NCBI GenBank assembly: GCA_005408345.1
Contig: SEMN01000031.1
Span: forward strand, 1,397,501 to 1,461,500
Direction: 5' to 3'
Origin: Macquaria australasica
Taxonomy: Eukaryota > Chordata > Actinopteri > Centrarchiformes > Percichthyidae
DNA length: 64,000 nucleotides
A program made the translations under genes and the position numbers. Positions 11,148 through 24,360 of the stretch are shown here, piece by piece (the stretch's first letter is position 1; the number at the start of each line of letters is the position of its first letter). The notes below the pieces were generated by a model. It worked only from the letters and a program-made list of their open reading frames with translations. It had not been told where the DNA came from and did no database searches.

Positions 11148-13548
11148 TCCTATATGATCCCAAAACATAATTTTAACTTCTTTATCCTGAAGGGGATCCA
11201 GTGGGTAAAAATATAATAATTTTGTCAACCAAGTAGCATACGATCCTTAGTTTAACAAGTGCTATAACTTTAAAAAAAGTTAGCAGATAAATATTTGGCA
11301 AGGATATGTGTCACTATATTTAAATACTTTAAATATCTCATCTGGAAATAAACTTTATCTCAATCTACTGTACCACTTTCCTATTTCTCTACATGTATAC
11401 AGTGTTTTCTTGGATAAATTCAACCCCACTATGTGACACAACCCCAAATTGCCAATGTTTTCTAATTCTACATTTTAAAAGCTGTATTTAAAGATTGTAT
11501 GTGAACTCTTGCCAGCTTTATTACTGCAGGCTCTTTGATCTCGGTGCCAGAGTTTTCAAAAGCAAAAACACTTTTAAATACCTATTTTATTTGTAGTGGT
11601 GTATCAGTATGACAGAGCCAAACTTGGCCTCCTCAACGCTCTCCTAAGCTCTCGGGGTGTGTCCCCGAAAGACCTGCGGGGACCTGATAAGTTAATGCAT
11701 CACATGGATGCGTATTGCTCAGCCCACGTGAACGTGAACACATAGTCAGCAGTAATTTCGTAATGAGCTGAATAATTTTTGTGTATCTGTTTTTGTGTGT
11801 TTGTTTCTCTGTTTGCCCGCCGGTCTGAGCCTGTGTGTACACGCAGGGCCATGACTGATGCACGGCCAATCCCTAGACTTGGGGAAGATGTATGTGGGTG
11901 AAAAGTGAACTCGGTAATGAGCACCTTGAGCATGTGTACGAGAAAGATTCTGACTGTATGCTTGCGAATCAGTCTGTTGCTCAAGGGGGTCTGGGCTGTG
12001 GTTTTAAGCTTTTGAACAGAAGGAGTGATTAGGCGGGAGAGGCAGACTGAGCTGTGTGTCAGTAGCATGACTAGCCGTGTGTGAGTATAGGATGAATGTT
12101 CTGTGGTGGCTGGAGTTCCCCCTAGATCAAGCGCACACTGTTTTCAGATGACTGTTTTTAGCAACAGCTGTCAGCCTGTTTTGTGGACATGAAAGAAGGC
12201 AAGAAGGACAAGATCTAAAGACCAGGGATCCAAACAAAAAAAAGCAGTACAAAGAGACTTCAAGTCATTCCAGCCATTCTGTTTAGCACTGACACTTTTG
12301 ATTATGTGGGTAGAGGCGATATTGCTGCCTGAGCATGCCGATGCTTTAGGCTGACACACCTGCCTGAGTCAGCTGAGTCAGGGCACGCGCGGCTGTAGAC
12401 ATGTGGGTGTGTACATCTTTATTTACAGAAGTTTGGGTTGAACATGGGCTCAAAAGACTTTTCTCCTCCTTGCTCCCACTCTCCTCTCTTTCTTTATCTT
12501 TCTTCCCCTCTAGGTTATTGTTGTGCTTCCCCTCCTCCTCAGGTTGTAATATGCTTCTGAGGACTCTGTGGGAGAAAATCAGCCCTCCTGTCCTCTCTGT
12601 TTGTGTCCTAACAGCCCCATCCTGCTCTATACAACTTGCTGGCCACAGGCAGCCGAGGGAGTGCAGCACTAATTGTGCAGGTCACTGAGGTTACACAGTC
12701 TCTCTGAGTCTTTTTACTCTTTCTGCCTCTGCCTCCTTCTCTTTGATGTGGTTTGCTCTCAGCTCTCCACTCAGTTACTGTATAATAATGCATGACATCA
12801 GAGTTTACATTGCCATGACAAATAAATACTGCACTCTGATGTTTGAATATGGAAACTTAAAATGCATCACTGCTGTAGAAGTTTACTTGTTCGCTAGAGA
12901 AGTTAATCATGTAGGGAATCCTTGAAAGCTTCCACATTTTTCAGCGCAACCTCTGCTCATCTAAAATCATTTAGAGCTTGTTTTGTTTCCTCTCTTTTTT
13001 CCCTCTGCGTGTGATGTAGGAAATGTAGGAGATGTCTGTCTTTTCAGGCGGGTTCCGTTGTCTTTTGTGTGTCTTGTTTGAAACAGCATGTCAGCCAGGC
13101 GGGGCAGCTCTGGGAGGATGTGTGTGTGAGAAAAAGAGAGTGTGTGTGCTGAATGAAATGTAGAAAAGCAGTACGCCTGCCTGCACACACACACACAACA
13201 GCCTTTGGCCTAATGGGAGCTGACACTCTGACAGGCTCTCTGAGCTCTTTATCTGGGCCTCTTGCCTTCAGAATTTGTGTGTGTGCATGCATGTTTGTGC
13301 CTGTGCATTTGTGCATTGTGTGTTTCTGCTTGCTTGTGTGTGTGCATGCATGTGCATGTGTGACCCCAGCGGTGGTAGTTGCCAGGCCCCTAGAGAGTTC
13401 TTTAACCCCCTAACAGAGTCAGACTCATTTACATTGAAATGGGAGAGTGGCAGGGCCTCTTTATGGACTGTTTGCTTTCGCTCTATAGAAAAGCCTCAAC
13501 TCCACCTCTCTCTCTCACGCACAAGTGCATGCATGCGTACACGCACAT

Positions 13549-13565
13549 ACACACACACACACACA
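13549..13565. repeat. Short (CA)n tract
   Basis: About eight CA units, preceded by degenerate GCATGCATGCGTACACGC sequence, all of it alternating purine and pyrimidine. Confidence 0.9.
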
Positions 13566-13663
13566 TGTAGAGTCACTCTAGATACATGGGAATTTACTTT
13601 GCTGCAGGTCACACAGTTGGTTTTCTAAACTGTTGGACTGTTATGCCCTCTTTAAGGATCTGA

Positions 13664-13665
<2 letters not shown>

Positions 13666-13729
<64 letters not shown>
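13666..13729. repeat. (GT)32 microsatellite
   Basis: A perfect dinucleotide tract of 64 bases, likely highly polymorphic and a source of replication slippage. Confidence 0.98.
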
Positions 13730-13730
<1 letters not shown>

Positions 13731-16700
13731 ATGCATGAGTTATGAGGGGTCAGAAAGGGCTGCTGGATCAGGGCTGTGTGACTGGGGCCATGTGGTTGTT
13801 AGCTGAGTGTTTTTCCACCTCATACTACAGCTCTCCTAGCTTCCTAATGACTGCTGGCCAGATCTGATCTGGAGTCCCCCAGGTTCCCATCAACTGGCTG
13901 GTCCCACACTCCAGATAAACGCTGCCTGAGGCAGGAGATCAGAGCTCCCTCCTCAAAGAACTTCCTCATCCTCTAGAGGGGATGCTCTGAATCTGACCCC
14001 AGACCAGTGTCTGTGTCAGCTCAAAGCAGAGAGGGTTCCCAAAGTTGGTGGTGGCTGCCAGAGAGAGCACAGGTCTAATTATAGCAAGCAGGAAGTGAGT
14101 GGGAAGGAACCCTTTGATGATCCATACAATTATATTTCTTTCAGGGAAGCACTGTGGCTGAGGAGGGGAACATCTCTCTTCCTCTCCTTCCTCAAGTCTA
14201 TTTCACCACCTCTTACATATAGCAAGGACTTCTGCCCTCTTTGCAAGTTTAATGCAGTGTTTTTCCCACTATCTTCCTTCTTATCTTTCTGTAAGGGCTT
14301 TCTATAAAAAAGGAGAGCAGAGTGCGCTGTTTGAAGTCAAGTGGCTGGGTAAAGAGCAAATAAAGTCGATGTTTTCCACCTGTCTTGTTCTCTGTTCTCT
14401 AATTTCTTCCTGATAAATGTTCACTTATACCAGCTATCCCTCTCTGTGGCTGCAACCCCCACCTTCTGAGTAGTGGAATGCACAGTGGAATCTATATTTA
14501 GCCACTTTCTGTATGTATTGTTCATGCACATGTACATGTAAGTAGGTATACATGCTGTGTCTATAATGTAGTGCTCAAATGTTATGGATTGGGAAACTGC
14601 AAAACTGCCTATCATTTTTATTAGATAAAGTAATGTTTTTTCCCCATACAAATATAGTCTTTCATTATAATGTATGAGTTTGTTTATATGCTTTGTGTAG
14701 AGCCAGCATAACAGGTGGTTAATAAATAGCCATTGGATCTCATGCGTATGATGGGCTCTAGGGATACAATTTGCACCAGGCAAAAACCAAAGTGTGTTTT
14801 CCGAGTTTCTAAATCTTTGCCATAATTGATATATTCCAAAAATCTTTAATGAGGACTAAGGTAGGAGTAATTTTGCTGGAGGGAGAAAGGGTAGACGGTT
14901 GAAGGATACAGTGAGATAGTAAAGTACGGGCAAGAAAGCTTACAACTTGACCAGAAGATCAAGAGGCAAAAAACCCCCTGGGATATCTCACTTTTCTATC
15001 TTTCGCTTAGCTGCTGATTTTAGCGGTCTTCTTTCAGCCTAGAGCTAATGCCTAATTTTTAAATTAATTTTAATTACACCAACACTGTGCACAAATGTTA
15101 AAATACACTACAAGTACGAGAATGGACACTCTCAAACTCTTAAGACCTGAACTCTAATTTCCTATCATGAAAGTGTGAATGAAGCACTAGTGTGCCAGTT
15201 GCATGTTATACAATGTCAGCCACATTGTATATCAATTGGGCCATGCCCTACAGAGGAATGTCCATGAGTGGTTAGCTTGACTTTTTAAACTATGTTTTTA
15301 GGATGCAACAATTAATTTTAGGTACAGTTATACATGTTTTAGCTGCACACCACTTCCCTTTCCTGTCGAGAATGAGTCATCGTGTCAGAGTGTGTGTGAG
15401 TGGTGAGTTCAGTCACCGCAGTAAGAGCAAGCCACTTTCTGCCTCCCTGTGATGAGATCCAGATGGAAAGTTTCAGTGGATTGCCCACTCTGCTAACCAT
15501 TATGGTTCCTAAAATGTTCCCAAAATGTTTTTTTTTTTTTCTCTCTTTTGCTCAAAGATAGTTTTATATGCTTTTAGACTGAGTCACTTTTGCAATTTGT
15601 GTTACTGCAGTGAATAAGTTAAATCTATTTCATCAAAGGGTCGTTTCATTTTGCTGTGTCAAGACTTATAGTATGCTCCCATTGTGCCTGAATTATCAAG
15701 AGCATGCCAAACATTACCTACAGAGTCAATCACATCAGAGAAAAAGAGAACTGTTTCTGTTCCTTTCCAGACTCTCCCCTGGATGTCTCATTTGCACTGC
15801 CACAAACCAGATCAAAAGGATCTCTCTATATCCAAAATCTTTGCCAGGATCTTAGCATGCACATAAACACTCCTTCTCACAGGGACACACACACTCATAC
15901 TGTACATCCAAACAGAGTCAAACAGAGTGTTCTGAGCTGTGACAAACAGACCCACCAGGGTCCAAGAAAGAGGGCTTTCAAGTTTGGCCAAGTGGTGTAC
16001 CACTCATCCCATCCATCAGCTCCCCTCTGGTTATGGGACACAGATCCAGGGTCAGCTTTCTGTTTACAAAAACACATTCTCAAACCCATACACAACACTA
16101 GCTCAAGTTGTTGTCCGATCAATGTGGTGAGGTGACCTGTTTCCTGCTATTTTGTGTCTGGGCATCCCAATTGGGATTCAGTGTTTTTGACTTCCTGCTC
16201 AGGTATAGTGACACCAGTTTAGGAAGACGTCCATCTTTAAATGTGGCTGGATAAAAAAAACAAAAACAAGGCGTGGCCTTCTCTCATTTGCCTGTATGTG
16301 CTAATATTTGCGTATGTGTGTGTATGAGACAGAAAGGGTGAGAGATAGAAAGATAAGTTGTGTGTGTCTGTTTAAGGGTTCACATGTTCCGATGAATCGT
16401 ATCCAGTGTGTGTCTATGTGTGTTTGTGAGCCAATAGTATTGTGTGGCATGGTGGCCTGTGGGTACAGCTTCATGTTTGCATAAAAGAAGCTCCTGCTGA
16501 GGAAATGCCAACAGCTGATGAATTCTTCCCCAGTGCAGCAAGGTCAAGCAGTTACTTTGAGAACACACATCTCCCTCTGCTGTTGTCCATTTCTCTGAAG
16601 ATCAAAATGAAATTTTAAAATTGAACATGTAAAGTTAATTGGTCCAGACATTACGGGGCATACAGGGTGGTTGCAAAGGGTTTTCATATCAGCAGCATCA

Positions 16701-16914
16701 CAGACAGCCACCAACAGTTAAATTTACAGAGAGCAAAGTGTACCAAACAGAAAAATGAAAACAAAACATGAATCTATCTTTTATCTCTATTTTGCAGCCA
16801 GACTTACCTGCTTATCTCCAGCTCTGTTTCACCTCTTGCTGCCTTTTACTGCGTACTAAAAACTGCAGCTGCAAACTTTGCTCAAACCACTTTACAGTGG
16901 TGACCTCAAATCTC

Positions 16915-16936
16915 AGCAGGCAGGCAGGCAGGCAGG
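16915..16936. repeat. (CAGG)5 tetranucleotide repeat
   Basis: Five uninterrupted CAGG units in unique DNA. Confidence 0.9.
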
Positions 16937-17449
16937 GTACTTGTGTTGAGTTGTTGCGTAAATTTGTGTATTTTTTTTGTCAGACTTATCTTGTATTGAA
17001 TAATTCACTGGCAGACCTATATATAGGGTTAAGGCTTTATGTAATGCTCTTTATATAATCACAGGGTTTAATGGTACATTTTGCTGTTAGACCTCACTCA
17101 TGATAAGCAGATAGATGGTCAGAGGACTCATTATCCATCACTTCAGGCACGTCTATACACATATACATGCAGCTTGTCCCTCTTATCAGTGCAGTGTTGT
17201 CAGATGTGTGTAAGGAAAACACAATGAGCACAGTCCTTTGCATAGGTGCATAATTTTGTGCCAAATTTGTCTCCCTTAAAAAATGTCACAAAAACCTTCC
17301 ATCACTGCCTTTTATTACAAGCTATATATACCAATCTACACACAACTGTAATATCACACCTCGTCTGTCCGACGCTGATGAGAATGAGTCACCAGCCAGC
17401 AGGCATTAAACAGCCTGAATGGAGGCTGTGAAAGACTTATTAGTAAACA

Positions 17450-18200
17450 CATTTATCTTCCTGATGTGCCCTCTGTGAGAAGGGACTTAAGTCTGCGTGT
17501 ACCGGCATCCAGTGGTTTCTTATCTGGAGCTAAATGGAAGTCGTGGTGACAACCACAATTAGGCAGGACAGCACAGGATGGGAGAGGGTCACGCACATAG
17601 TAATTACTCTGTCACCGCAGCGAGGCCGGTGACACTAAAATACTGGCTACAGATCAACGAACACGCCACTGAGACAAATATATGCATCATTAAGACAAAG
17701 GCAAAATACACACTTTCAGATATGTCTTCACTGTGAGGAAGTCAGGGGCAGTTTGTGTCACTAGCCAATGATGTGTTTATTAATTCATAAAAATGTGCAA
17801 CATATTCAATCTGCACTTTTCTTATTGAGCTGCAGAGTGGGGTTTACTGATTCAAAAATAAATCATGAATGGCTTGAATTTAATTAAAATGGGGTCTTTG
17901 CGGCCAACGGAGCAGCGACTGGCTTGTGCGCTGTGTTACCTTACACTTGGCTCTCTCATTTGTTTGCTATTCAACGGCGGAGGTGAAAATATTGAAAGTT
18001 ATCTCAGGAGTGAGTTATTATTGCAGCATGGGTCCAGGCAGGTCCTCAGAGCCAAAACAACAGTGCTGGCCGGAACGTCCTTTGAAAACAAACCTGAACT
18101 CTCTCTGGCACAGGACGTTTATTTATCCCACAGATACGGACTCTATTGCTCTGGGCTGCCTGACACAGCCATGCTCCATATTTCATATATTCACCATGGA
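17450..18200. promoter_or_regulatory. Candidate conserved non-coding block (by appearance)
   Basis: This is a long repeat-free stretch with raised CpG content for this neighbourhood, including GTGACAACCACAATTAGGC, CATAGTAATTACTCTGTC, ATATATGCATCATTAAGAC, GGCTTGAATTTAATTAAAATG and CGGCGGAGGTGAAAATATTG. Homeodomain cores are interleaved with GC-rich segments. Overlapping plus-strand frames (17865-18213) contain no known domain and are probably incidental. Conservation is the deciding test and cannot be run here. Confidence 0.28.
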
Positions 18201-19415
18201 TAAACAACACTGATTCCTACTCATACTGAAGTATGTCAAGATGTGTCAGTATGCGGGTATGTGAGGGTGCATGTACTGTATGTGTGATAAATGTTGAATC
18301 TGTGACAGAGCAGCTCTGCCTAGAGCAGTCCTTGAGAAGCTGCTACTTTGTTTAATGATTGAATTGTTTTTTTCCCCCATATCTCCCTTCTTCTCTCTTC
18401 CTCACCCAGTGTGTATCTATCTGTCTCGGTCTCACCCTCCTTCCTTGTACTTGCAATGAGGTTTGGTTTCTCCCCTTGTCACCCTTCCCCATCTTTGTCT
18501 GAGACCTAGTGAGATGCTCAGATTGTAAATAAGAAGTACACTGTACCTCCTCAGACATATTGATCACACACACATCAGTCAGCCGGCAGAAATAGATTGT
18601 GATTGATGGTGACTAAAGGACTGGATGCGTTTGACAAAGTTTGTGAGTTGCTGTGTCTGAGTGTGTTTTTTGTGATGTGTGCATGTTTCCCACTGGGCCC
18701 AATACATTCTCTGGGATATTTACACCCGGAGTTGACTGATAACATAATTAAGGTCGTGTAGTGATCTGTGGCAGCTGCGTTCCCACTACACACACCAAAC
18801 CCGGTCAGTAAATAAAGCCCTGGCCCAGGAGGCTATCCTGTGACACAACATATATTCAGCAGAGCCACACATACAACCACCCACACACACAAAGAAATAA
18901 ATGAGGAATTCTACAGTCATGTCACAGAGCAGAAATGTAGCTGTTAGCTGCTGCAATGTTGTTGTGTTGAAAGTACATTGGTGCTACAATGTGACAAAAC
19001 ACAGCTGATAAAGACTGTTTATTTGTCCTTTTTATTTCAGGAGGTGTTTTTTGGAGGCCAAAGTCACTGTTTTATGACAGGTGATAAATTATGTTATCTT
19101 ATTATATCACCACGCACATTTCAGCCACATTAGCATCACAGCAGTCCACTTTTCATAGGCTGAATATTATCAAGCTCTCCATTAAAAGTTTCACTCTGAC
19201 AAAATGAAAAGTATGTTTACTGATAAACTAGAGTTAGATGAATAAAGTGTCGTCATCATCAAGAACCTGATTCAGATCAGTCAGTCAGTGGTGACTGTAA
19301 ACCTAAGTGTAAGCAAACTTCATCAGAAAATTATCTTGTACAATATTGTCTGTTGTTGTCAAAGCAGGACCTATTTTATATATTTGTAGTTCTGAAAAAA
19401 CTACGGACCTTATAC

Positions 19416-19690
19416 CTTAAAGGAATATACTTATTCCCTTTTTCACAGTTTAAACAAACAAGATATAATGTGTTAATTAGCCTCAGAGGTGCTGATAAGT
19501 GGATTTTGTTACCTAGAGGTAGGCTAGCTGTTTCCCCCTGTTTCCAGTCTTTGTGCTAAGCTAAGCTAACCAGCTGCTCACAGTAGCTTTATATTTACCG
19601 TACAGACATGAGAGTGGTATCAATCTTCTCATCTAACTCTCGGCAAGAAAGAAAATAAACGTATTTCCCAAAATGTCTAATTTCCTTTAA
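19416..19690 (+). mobile_element. Percomorph-type interspersed repeat (non-autonomous DNA element)
   Basis: I recognise this as a very common spiny-rayed-fish repeat by its successive motifs: TTTCCCCCTGTTTCCAGTC, GCTAAGCTAAGCTAACCAGC, ACAGACATGAGAGTGGTATC, TCTTCTCATCTAACTCTCGG and TATTTCCCAAAATGTCTAAT. The ends are inverted (left CCTTAAAGGAA, right TTTCCTTTAA), consistent with a short terminal-inverted-repeat element. The left arm seems shortened compared with the right, lacking the CATTTTGGGAAATA mirror. No coding capacity. The identification is from memory. Confidence 0.75.
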
Positions 19691-19817
19691 TTTCAAATTT
19701 TACAACTCCAATAACTGTGTTTTCATATATATATAAACAAATACTTCACCTTCCCCATTTGTTACCATTCACGACAACGTCTGTCTTTTTGGATGTGTCT
19801 AACTGAAGATTCACGGT

Positions 19818-19889
19818 ATCTACCAAAAGCTAAGATCAGACAGTTATGTGACATTTAACATAACTGTCTGATCTTAGATTATGGTTTAT
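19818..19889. other. Near-perfect hairpin (20-bp arms, 8-base loop), possible small-RNA precursor
   Basis: Left arm 19830-19849 (CTAAGATCAGACAGTTATGT) and right arm 19858-19877 are perfect reverse complements around an 8-base loop. Pairing continues outward with mismatches: A28-A27 with T79-T80, then ACCA (19822-19825) with TGGT (19882-19885), then AT (19818-19819) with AT (19888-19889). The result is a 72-base stem-loop with a bulged base, resembling a microRNA precursor in size and shape. The arms match no microRNA that I recall. Alternatives are a recent inverted duplication or the core of a tiny fold-back transposon, especially since a repeat ends just upstream at 19690. Confidence 0.45.
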
Positions 19890-21554
19890 ATTTGCACTTT
19901 TGAAATTGTTTTAAAGTTGTATTGATAGGGTAGCAGTAGCTTGGAAAAACAATGCACCATGTGGTGTTGCAGAATCTCTGCCTGTAAAAACAGTTGAAAA
20001 TTCTACATTTTTATGTACTTTTGGAATGAAAGCCTTCATGTCTTTGGGCTTGACCAGACTGTTATTGTCACTGAATTGCTAAACTTACATTGATACGAAT
20101 GTTTCATCAATGGCTGTGATATTATTTTTCCTTCAAAGAGTTTTCATTGACATAAATAACATGCTTTTTTTTAGTGTTTCCATCTATTGACTTGTTGAGC
20201 ATAAATCTGCTAAACCTATTCCTTATTTATTTATCCCATGTGTTTTTTAATTGCAGAAAAAAGGTTCTGCTTTAACTTGTCAATATCACTCTCGAATTTG
20301 TGTAGCACTGATGAGATAGTGTTTTGAAATTAGTGCAGAAGAGTATTGATGAGAGCATCAGAGTATTGATGCTTTTTAAGCGACTTTTCTTTTTTCTGTC
20401 TTTGCTCTTATTATGTGTCATTTGTGAATTCATGTGTCGGCCTTTCTGTGTGTGTGGTTTCTCTTGAGACAGAAGATCATCCCTCTTCACATGTTACAGA
20501 CTGACAGTTCTCTTCACTGGAATGTTAATGGCTCAGGCCACTGCAACTAATTGGGCTATGCATGTGTGTATGTCTCTCTCTCTCTCTCTCTCTCCCTCTC
20601 TCTCTCTGTTAAAATGTATGAATAAGTAGAGACATCTAAACTTGGTTAACTGATGTAGAGTCTTTATTCACTCAACTTAAATGAGGTCTTGAACTATGAG
20701 AGAGAAACGTCACACACTGCAGACACTGAGAATGTCTGCGTGCAGTTGGCGTCACATCCACATCTCCATCAACAGATCAAAACACAATTGTATCATGCAA
20801 ATTGTGTAGTTTCTGCTCTATAGTAAAACATATTCTTCCTTCAGAACAGTCTCTATGTAAAATTGAACTGCCAACCTCTTTATGGTGCACTTACCATTAA
20901 TCCACATCTATATCTTCAAAGGGGAACACAAAGACCCCTTCATCACATGATCAAGAGTGACCAGCCAACTGCTTTCAGACTTGTGAGAGGATTAAAGACA
21001 CTTTCAAACTTAAAACAAAACCTCTGCATCTCAGCTAGCTGACAGACAAGTAGGATGGAAGCGTGGGCAGAGCTCTATGAAGAACTCTTGGCTGGGAAAG
21101 CAAAGGGAAACTAGGCCAGAGAGGCCAGGGGGGTTGTGTGGTCCACTCTCCTTTGTTACTCAAAGAGATGATTCTGCTTATGTGGGCATTGACAGGTCCA
21201 GCATGGATTTGTCTGCTACCACAAAGGTGTGGATTCATAATGGGGTGCCACGAAGTGCTGTTGTTACGTTTCTATCCACTGTAAGATGAGCTCTAGCTTA
21301 CAAAAGCCTTCAAGGGAGAAAGGATTCAAAAACTACATCCACAGAAAGGCGGATTAATCTGAAAACACATAAGCATTTTCAGGTAATTTTCATAAAGACC
21401 TCTTATCTATTCTGAAAAGCCAAAAACGACAGGAAAACAGCTAAATGTCTTCTTTCTGCTCTTTGTGTCGAGTGGCAAACAATAATGTCTTACAGCCATC
21501 ACCTGGTAAAGAGTGGGACAGACAATTGTGCTGAGTTTTGGCAGGTTTAAACCC
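19890..21554. other. Non-coding stretch
   Basis: Unique AT-rich DNA with a TC repeat (20572-20607) and a perfect POU octamer ATGCAAAT at about 20795. An AATAAA-like site on the minus strand near 20660 is not part of a recognisable LTR or gene. Nothing else supported. Confidence 0.65.
20572..20607. repeat. (TC)n tract, interrupted
   Basis: About 17 TC units with one CCC interruption; a homopurine-homopyrimidine tract. Confidence 0.95.
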
Positions 21555-22226
21555 TAAAGCCCTTTACACACCGGGGACGTGACAAATACACCACACGAAA
21601 AAGCAAAATACTCACCTACAAATATTTCGCATCAGAATTATTCATACCGGCAGCGATGCCAATTAGCAATAGATAGATAGATATATTCGCGCCATCTCAT
21701 TCTTCAGAAAAAAAAAATACTACACTGGAGCACTTATGTTACTGCAGTGCCCTGCAGGTAAAAAGTTACACAGACTCCTGTATTTGATTAATATGACAAG
21801 CCAAACCTGCTATGACGCTTTTGCCTTGCTACCAACTCTACTACATCCAAGTAAACTACATGAGCTCCTCACTATCCTGCATCCGGTGGTGCTGCTCCAC
21901 ACATCGTCCTTGAGTTCATTGTCTTTATAATAATTTTTTATGTCCTTTGTCATGTAATACAGGGTGATGAGAAACACAAACAATCAACAGGTCCGCCATT
22001 GTCATTAGGAGTTGTGATGTCTGTGATGTCTGTTCCGCACAACGTGATTGGTTGTTTGGCTTTGCGAAAGCTTGTTCCGAAAACAAATTCACAAAGTCAC
22101 TTTTTTGCCGTGTAATATTCATGTTCTGTGTGAAAGCACTGATGACAAAAACAACTGTTATAAATATATAAATATATCGCACAAAAAAACAAAAAACAAA
22201 ACTCCCCCGGTGTGTAAAGGACTTTA
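21555..22226. mobile_element. DNA transposon remnant with 22-bp terminal inverted repeats, 672 bp
   Basis: The left end (21555-21576) begins TAAAGCCCTTTACACACC and ends in GGGG. The right end (22205-22226) is its reverse complement with a single mismatch (21 of 22). The outermost TA at each end is compatible with a TA target duplication, as for Tc1/mariner and some other families, but TAAAG...CTTTA may itself belong to the inverted repeat. Inside, a 64-codon plus frame (21736-21930) has no transposase motif. A GATA tetranucleotide run lies near 21670. Probably non-autonomous and old; the superfamily is not assigned. Confidence 0.75.
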
Positions 22227-24340
22227 GCCTGTCGCCTGGCATTTTTTTCTGTTTCTGTTTTCAGACAACTGAATGAGTATAAAGCAGTAATTCGGTCACT
22301 TCACGTGTTAATTAGTTAACTAATTCCTGCTGCACTGAGGCAGTGATCAGTGGGTAGTCACAGAACGATTTAGAGGTGGCAGAAAGGTTTGTTCTCACTG
22401 TTACTACCGCATAGCACCTGTGTCTAAGCACCTGTGTCTGTAAATGCTAGTAACACAACCTAACTTTACTAGTTTTACCAGAGTTCTGTCTGTAATAAGG
22501 ACAGGTACAAAATTCTCCCATGGCTTAGGTACCATAAAAGTTGTTGCAACTTTTATCACAGATGTTGGTTTGTCTAATGGACCTCTATGCGATCACTGAA
22601 CCCAAAGCTCCCTCTTAGGTTTAAGAAATGTGCCTTACTTAACTGAAATTTTAAATCTGAATCTTTCTGTGGTTACTTCAGTTTAACTCAATACAGCACG
22701 AAAAGACACAAAAGCTGAATTTGTAATCTCATTACATCTTCAAACCTCCCAAATGAAGCCTTCAACTGGGCAAAAACAACACCACGTATCCACTGCATTG
22801 TTGCCTATCAGAAGTCAAACGGCAGCTTTCTAAAGAAAGACAATAGGCCTGCCAATTGAAAGCAGTCATTCTGCGGTCTTGAAGGAGGCCCTGTGTTACC
22901 ACATCTAGTTTTGTGAGACCTGTCTAGAGCTCAATTCACAGTGTCTGAGGGTCTTTCATGTCCCTGGGCCTATCACTCTAAGCTGGGAAACAGGAGCTAA
23001 GGGACCTTCAACTCGCAGTACCCCAGCCCGGCTTCCCTGCCCTCACACCCCTCCTTATTCCTGCCTGCTGTACTGGCCCTCTCAAAGGAGTCTTTCAGTA
23101 TTGTGCTGAGGCCCAGATCCAGGTCAATGGGAGCCCAGAGATTTAGAGCTGCAGTCTGAGTGGGAACAAATGGTTTGTTTGGTGAGCGGTCTGAAGTAGC
23201 TTTAGAACTTCCATCAGACCGAAGGTATTGCTGACTTAAGTATTTAGTATTACTGCAGCAGAACTAATATGACTGTGAGGACAGAGGCGCTGGCTCCCGC
23301 TTTAAATCCTATCACTTGGTCACAGGCAGAGGTTGGGTCTAGGTCCTCAAACAAAAGTTCATGTAATGTTTTATGATTTTTTTTGATATCGCAAAACTTA
23401 TTCAACACGTCTCAACAAAATGGCACAAAATGTCCAAGATAAATTAAAGCTGGTGACACCTGCTGTGGCATTTTCAGAAACACAATTATACTGACCTACG
23501 AGCGACTGACATTTAAAAGAAACACATTTGCGCCCATCAGTGGAATTACTGCAGCAAATCCGATTTAAGAGACATATGAATATATTCAGCATGGAGTAAA
23601 GAAACCAATTTAATTGCCACAATCGCTGTCAGTCAGGCTGAATCAGTACGGGTCCATCAGTCATGCTCTTGTTTTGATCTGTGCCATTGGAGGAATGCCT
23701 CTGCATGTGGAAGGTCGTATCCTTGTGCAGGGTGTGCTTTGTCTTGTGCCCCATCTGCCCTGAGTGGCAGCTCAACTTCATTTGGGAGACATCACCCCTG
23801 TACTCTATCTCTGGCTGTCTCTGCTCAGGCCTTTGTGTGAGTCCCAGCCACTGATTGGGCTGTATAATGTGACCGATGTCCTCTGGGCAATCTGCTGTTG
23901 GGACAAGGACGTGCTCAGGTGATCCAGAGGCTGATTGGCGCCCGGCTAATGGAGAGGACACCATGACCTCTGAGGCTGTCAGGTGCCAAACCAGCCTGTT
24001 AATTATGCATCCGGACACTCTGCCTGCCGCTGGAACCAGTCTGCCACCGCCTGCGTGGCGTCTAGACATGCAAACCCCTAAAAATTCACTAGCATCACAG
24101 GATCACCAGTCACTGCGTATCTGTGTGTGTGCGCGCGTGCATGTGTGTGTGAGAGTTTTGAACCATCTGGTCTCAGGATGAACTGTCTCTCTGCGCTTTG
24201 TGTGAACATTAGAGCAGGGGATACTTCACTACTGCTCATAGGTGTGTGAAATGTCCATATTTCCCCGAGTTAGGATTTCATGGCTGAGCAATGTTGGACA
24301 GCTGACCACAACATTTTTCTCTCTGGCACTCTGCCAACCT

Positions 24341-24360
24341 CTTTCTTTCTTTCTTTCTTT
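24341..24360. repeat. (CTTT)5 tetranucleotide repeat
   Basis: Five perfect CTTT units followed by a degenerate CGTTCTTC continuation. Confidence 0.95.

Larger units (their letters stand above)
11155..19415. other. Non-coding stretch with microsatellites
   Basis: Mostly unique sequence. It contains GT-rich degenerate DNA at about 13110-13360, CA and GT microsatellites (13549-13565, 13666-13729), a T13 run near 15528, a CAGG repeat (16915-16936) and a possible regulatory section at 17450-18200. Many short frames exist on both strands, but none shows a domain, a conserved length or splice context. Confidence 0.7.

Noticed and set aside
20611..21300. Possible LTR starting TGTTAAAATG with a minus-strand AATAAA nearby.
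   Set aside because: No matching second LTR, primer-binding site or polypurine tract found in the window.
22310..22325. 16-bp palindrome AATTAGTTAACTAATT.
   Set aside because: About one such palindrome is expected by chance in 64 kb.
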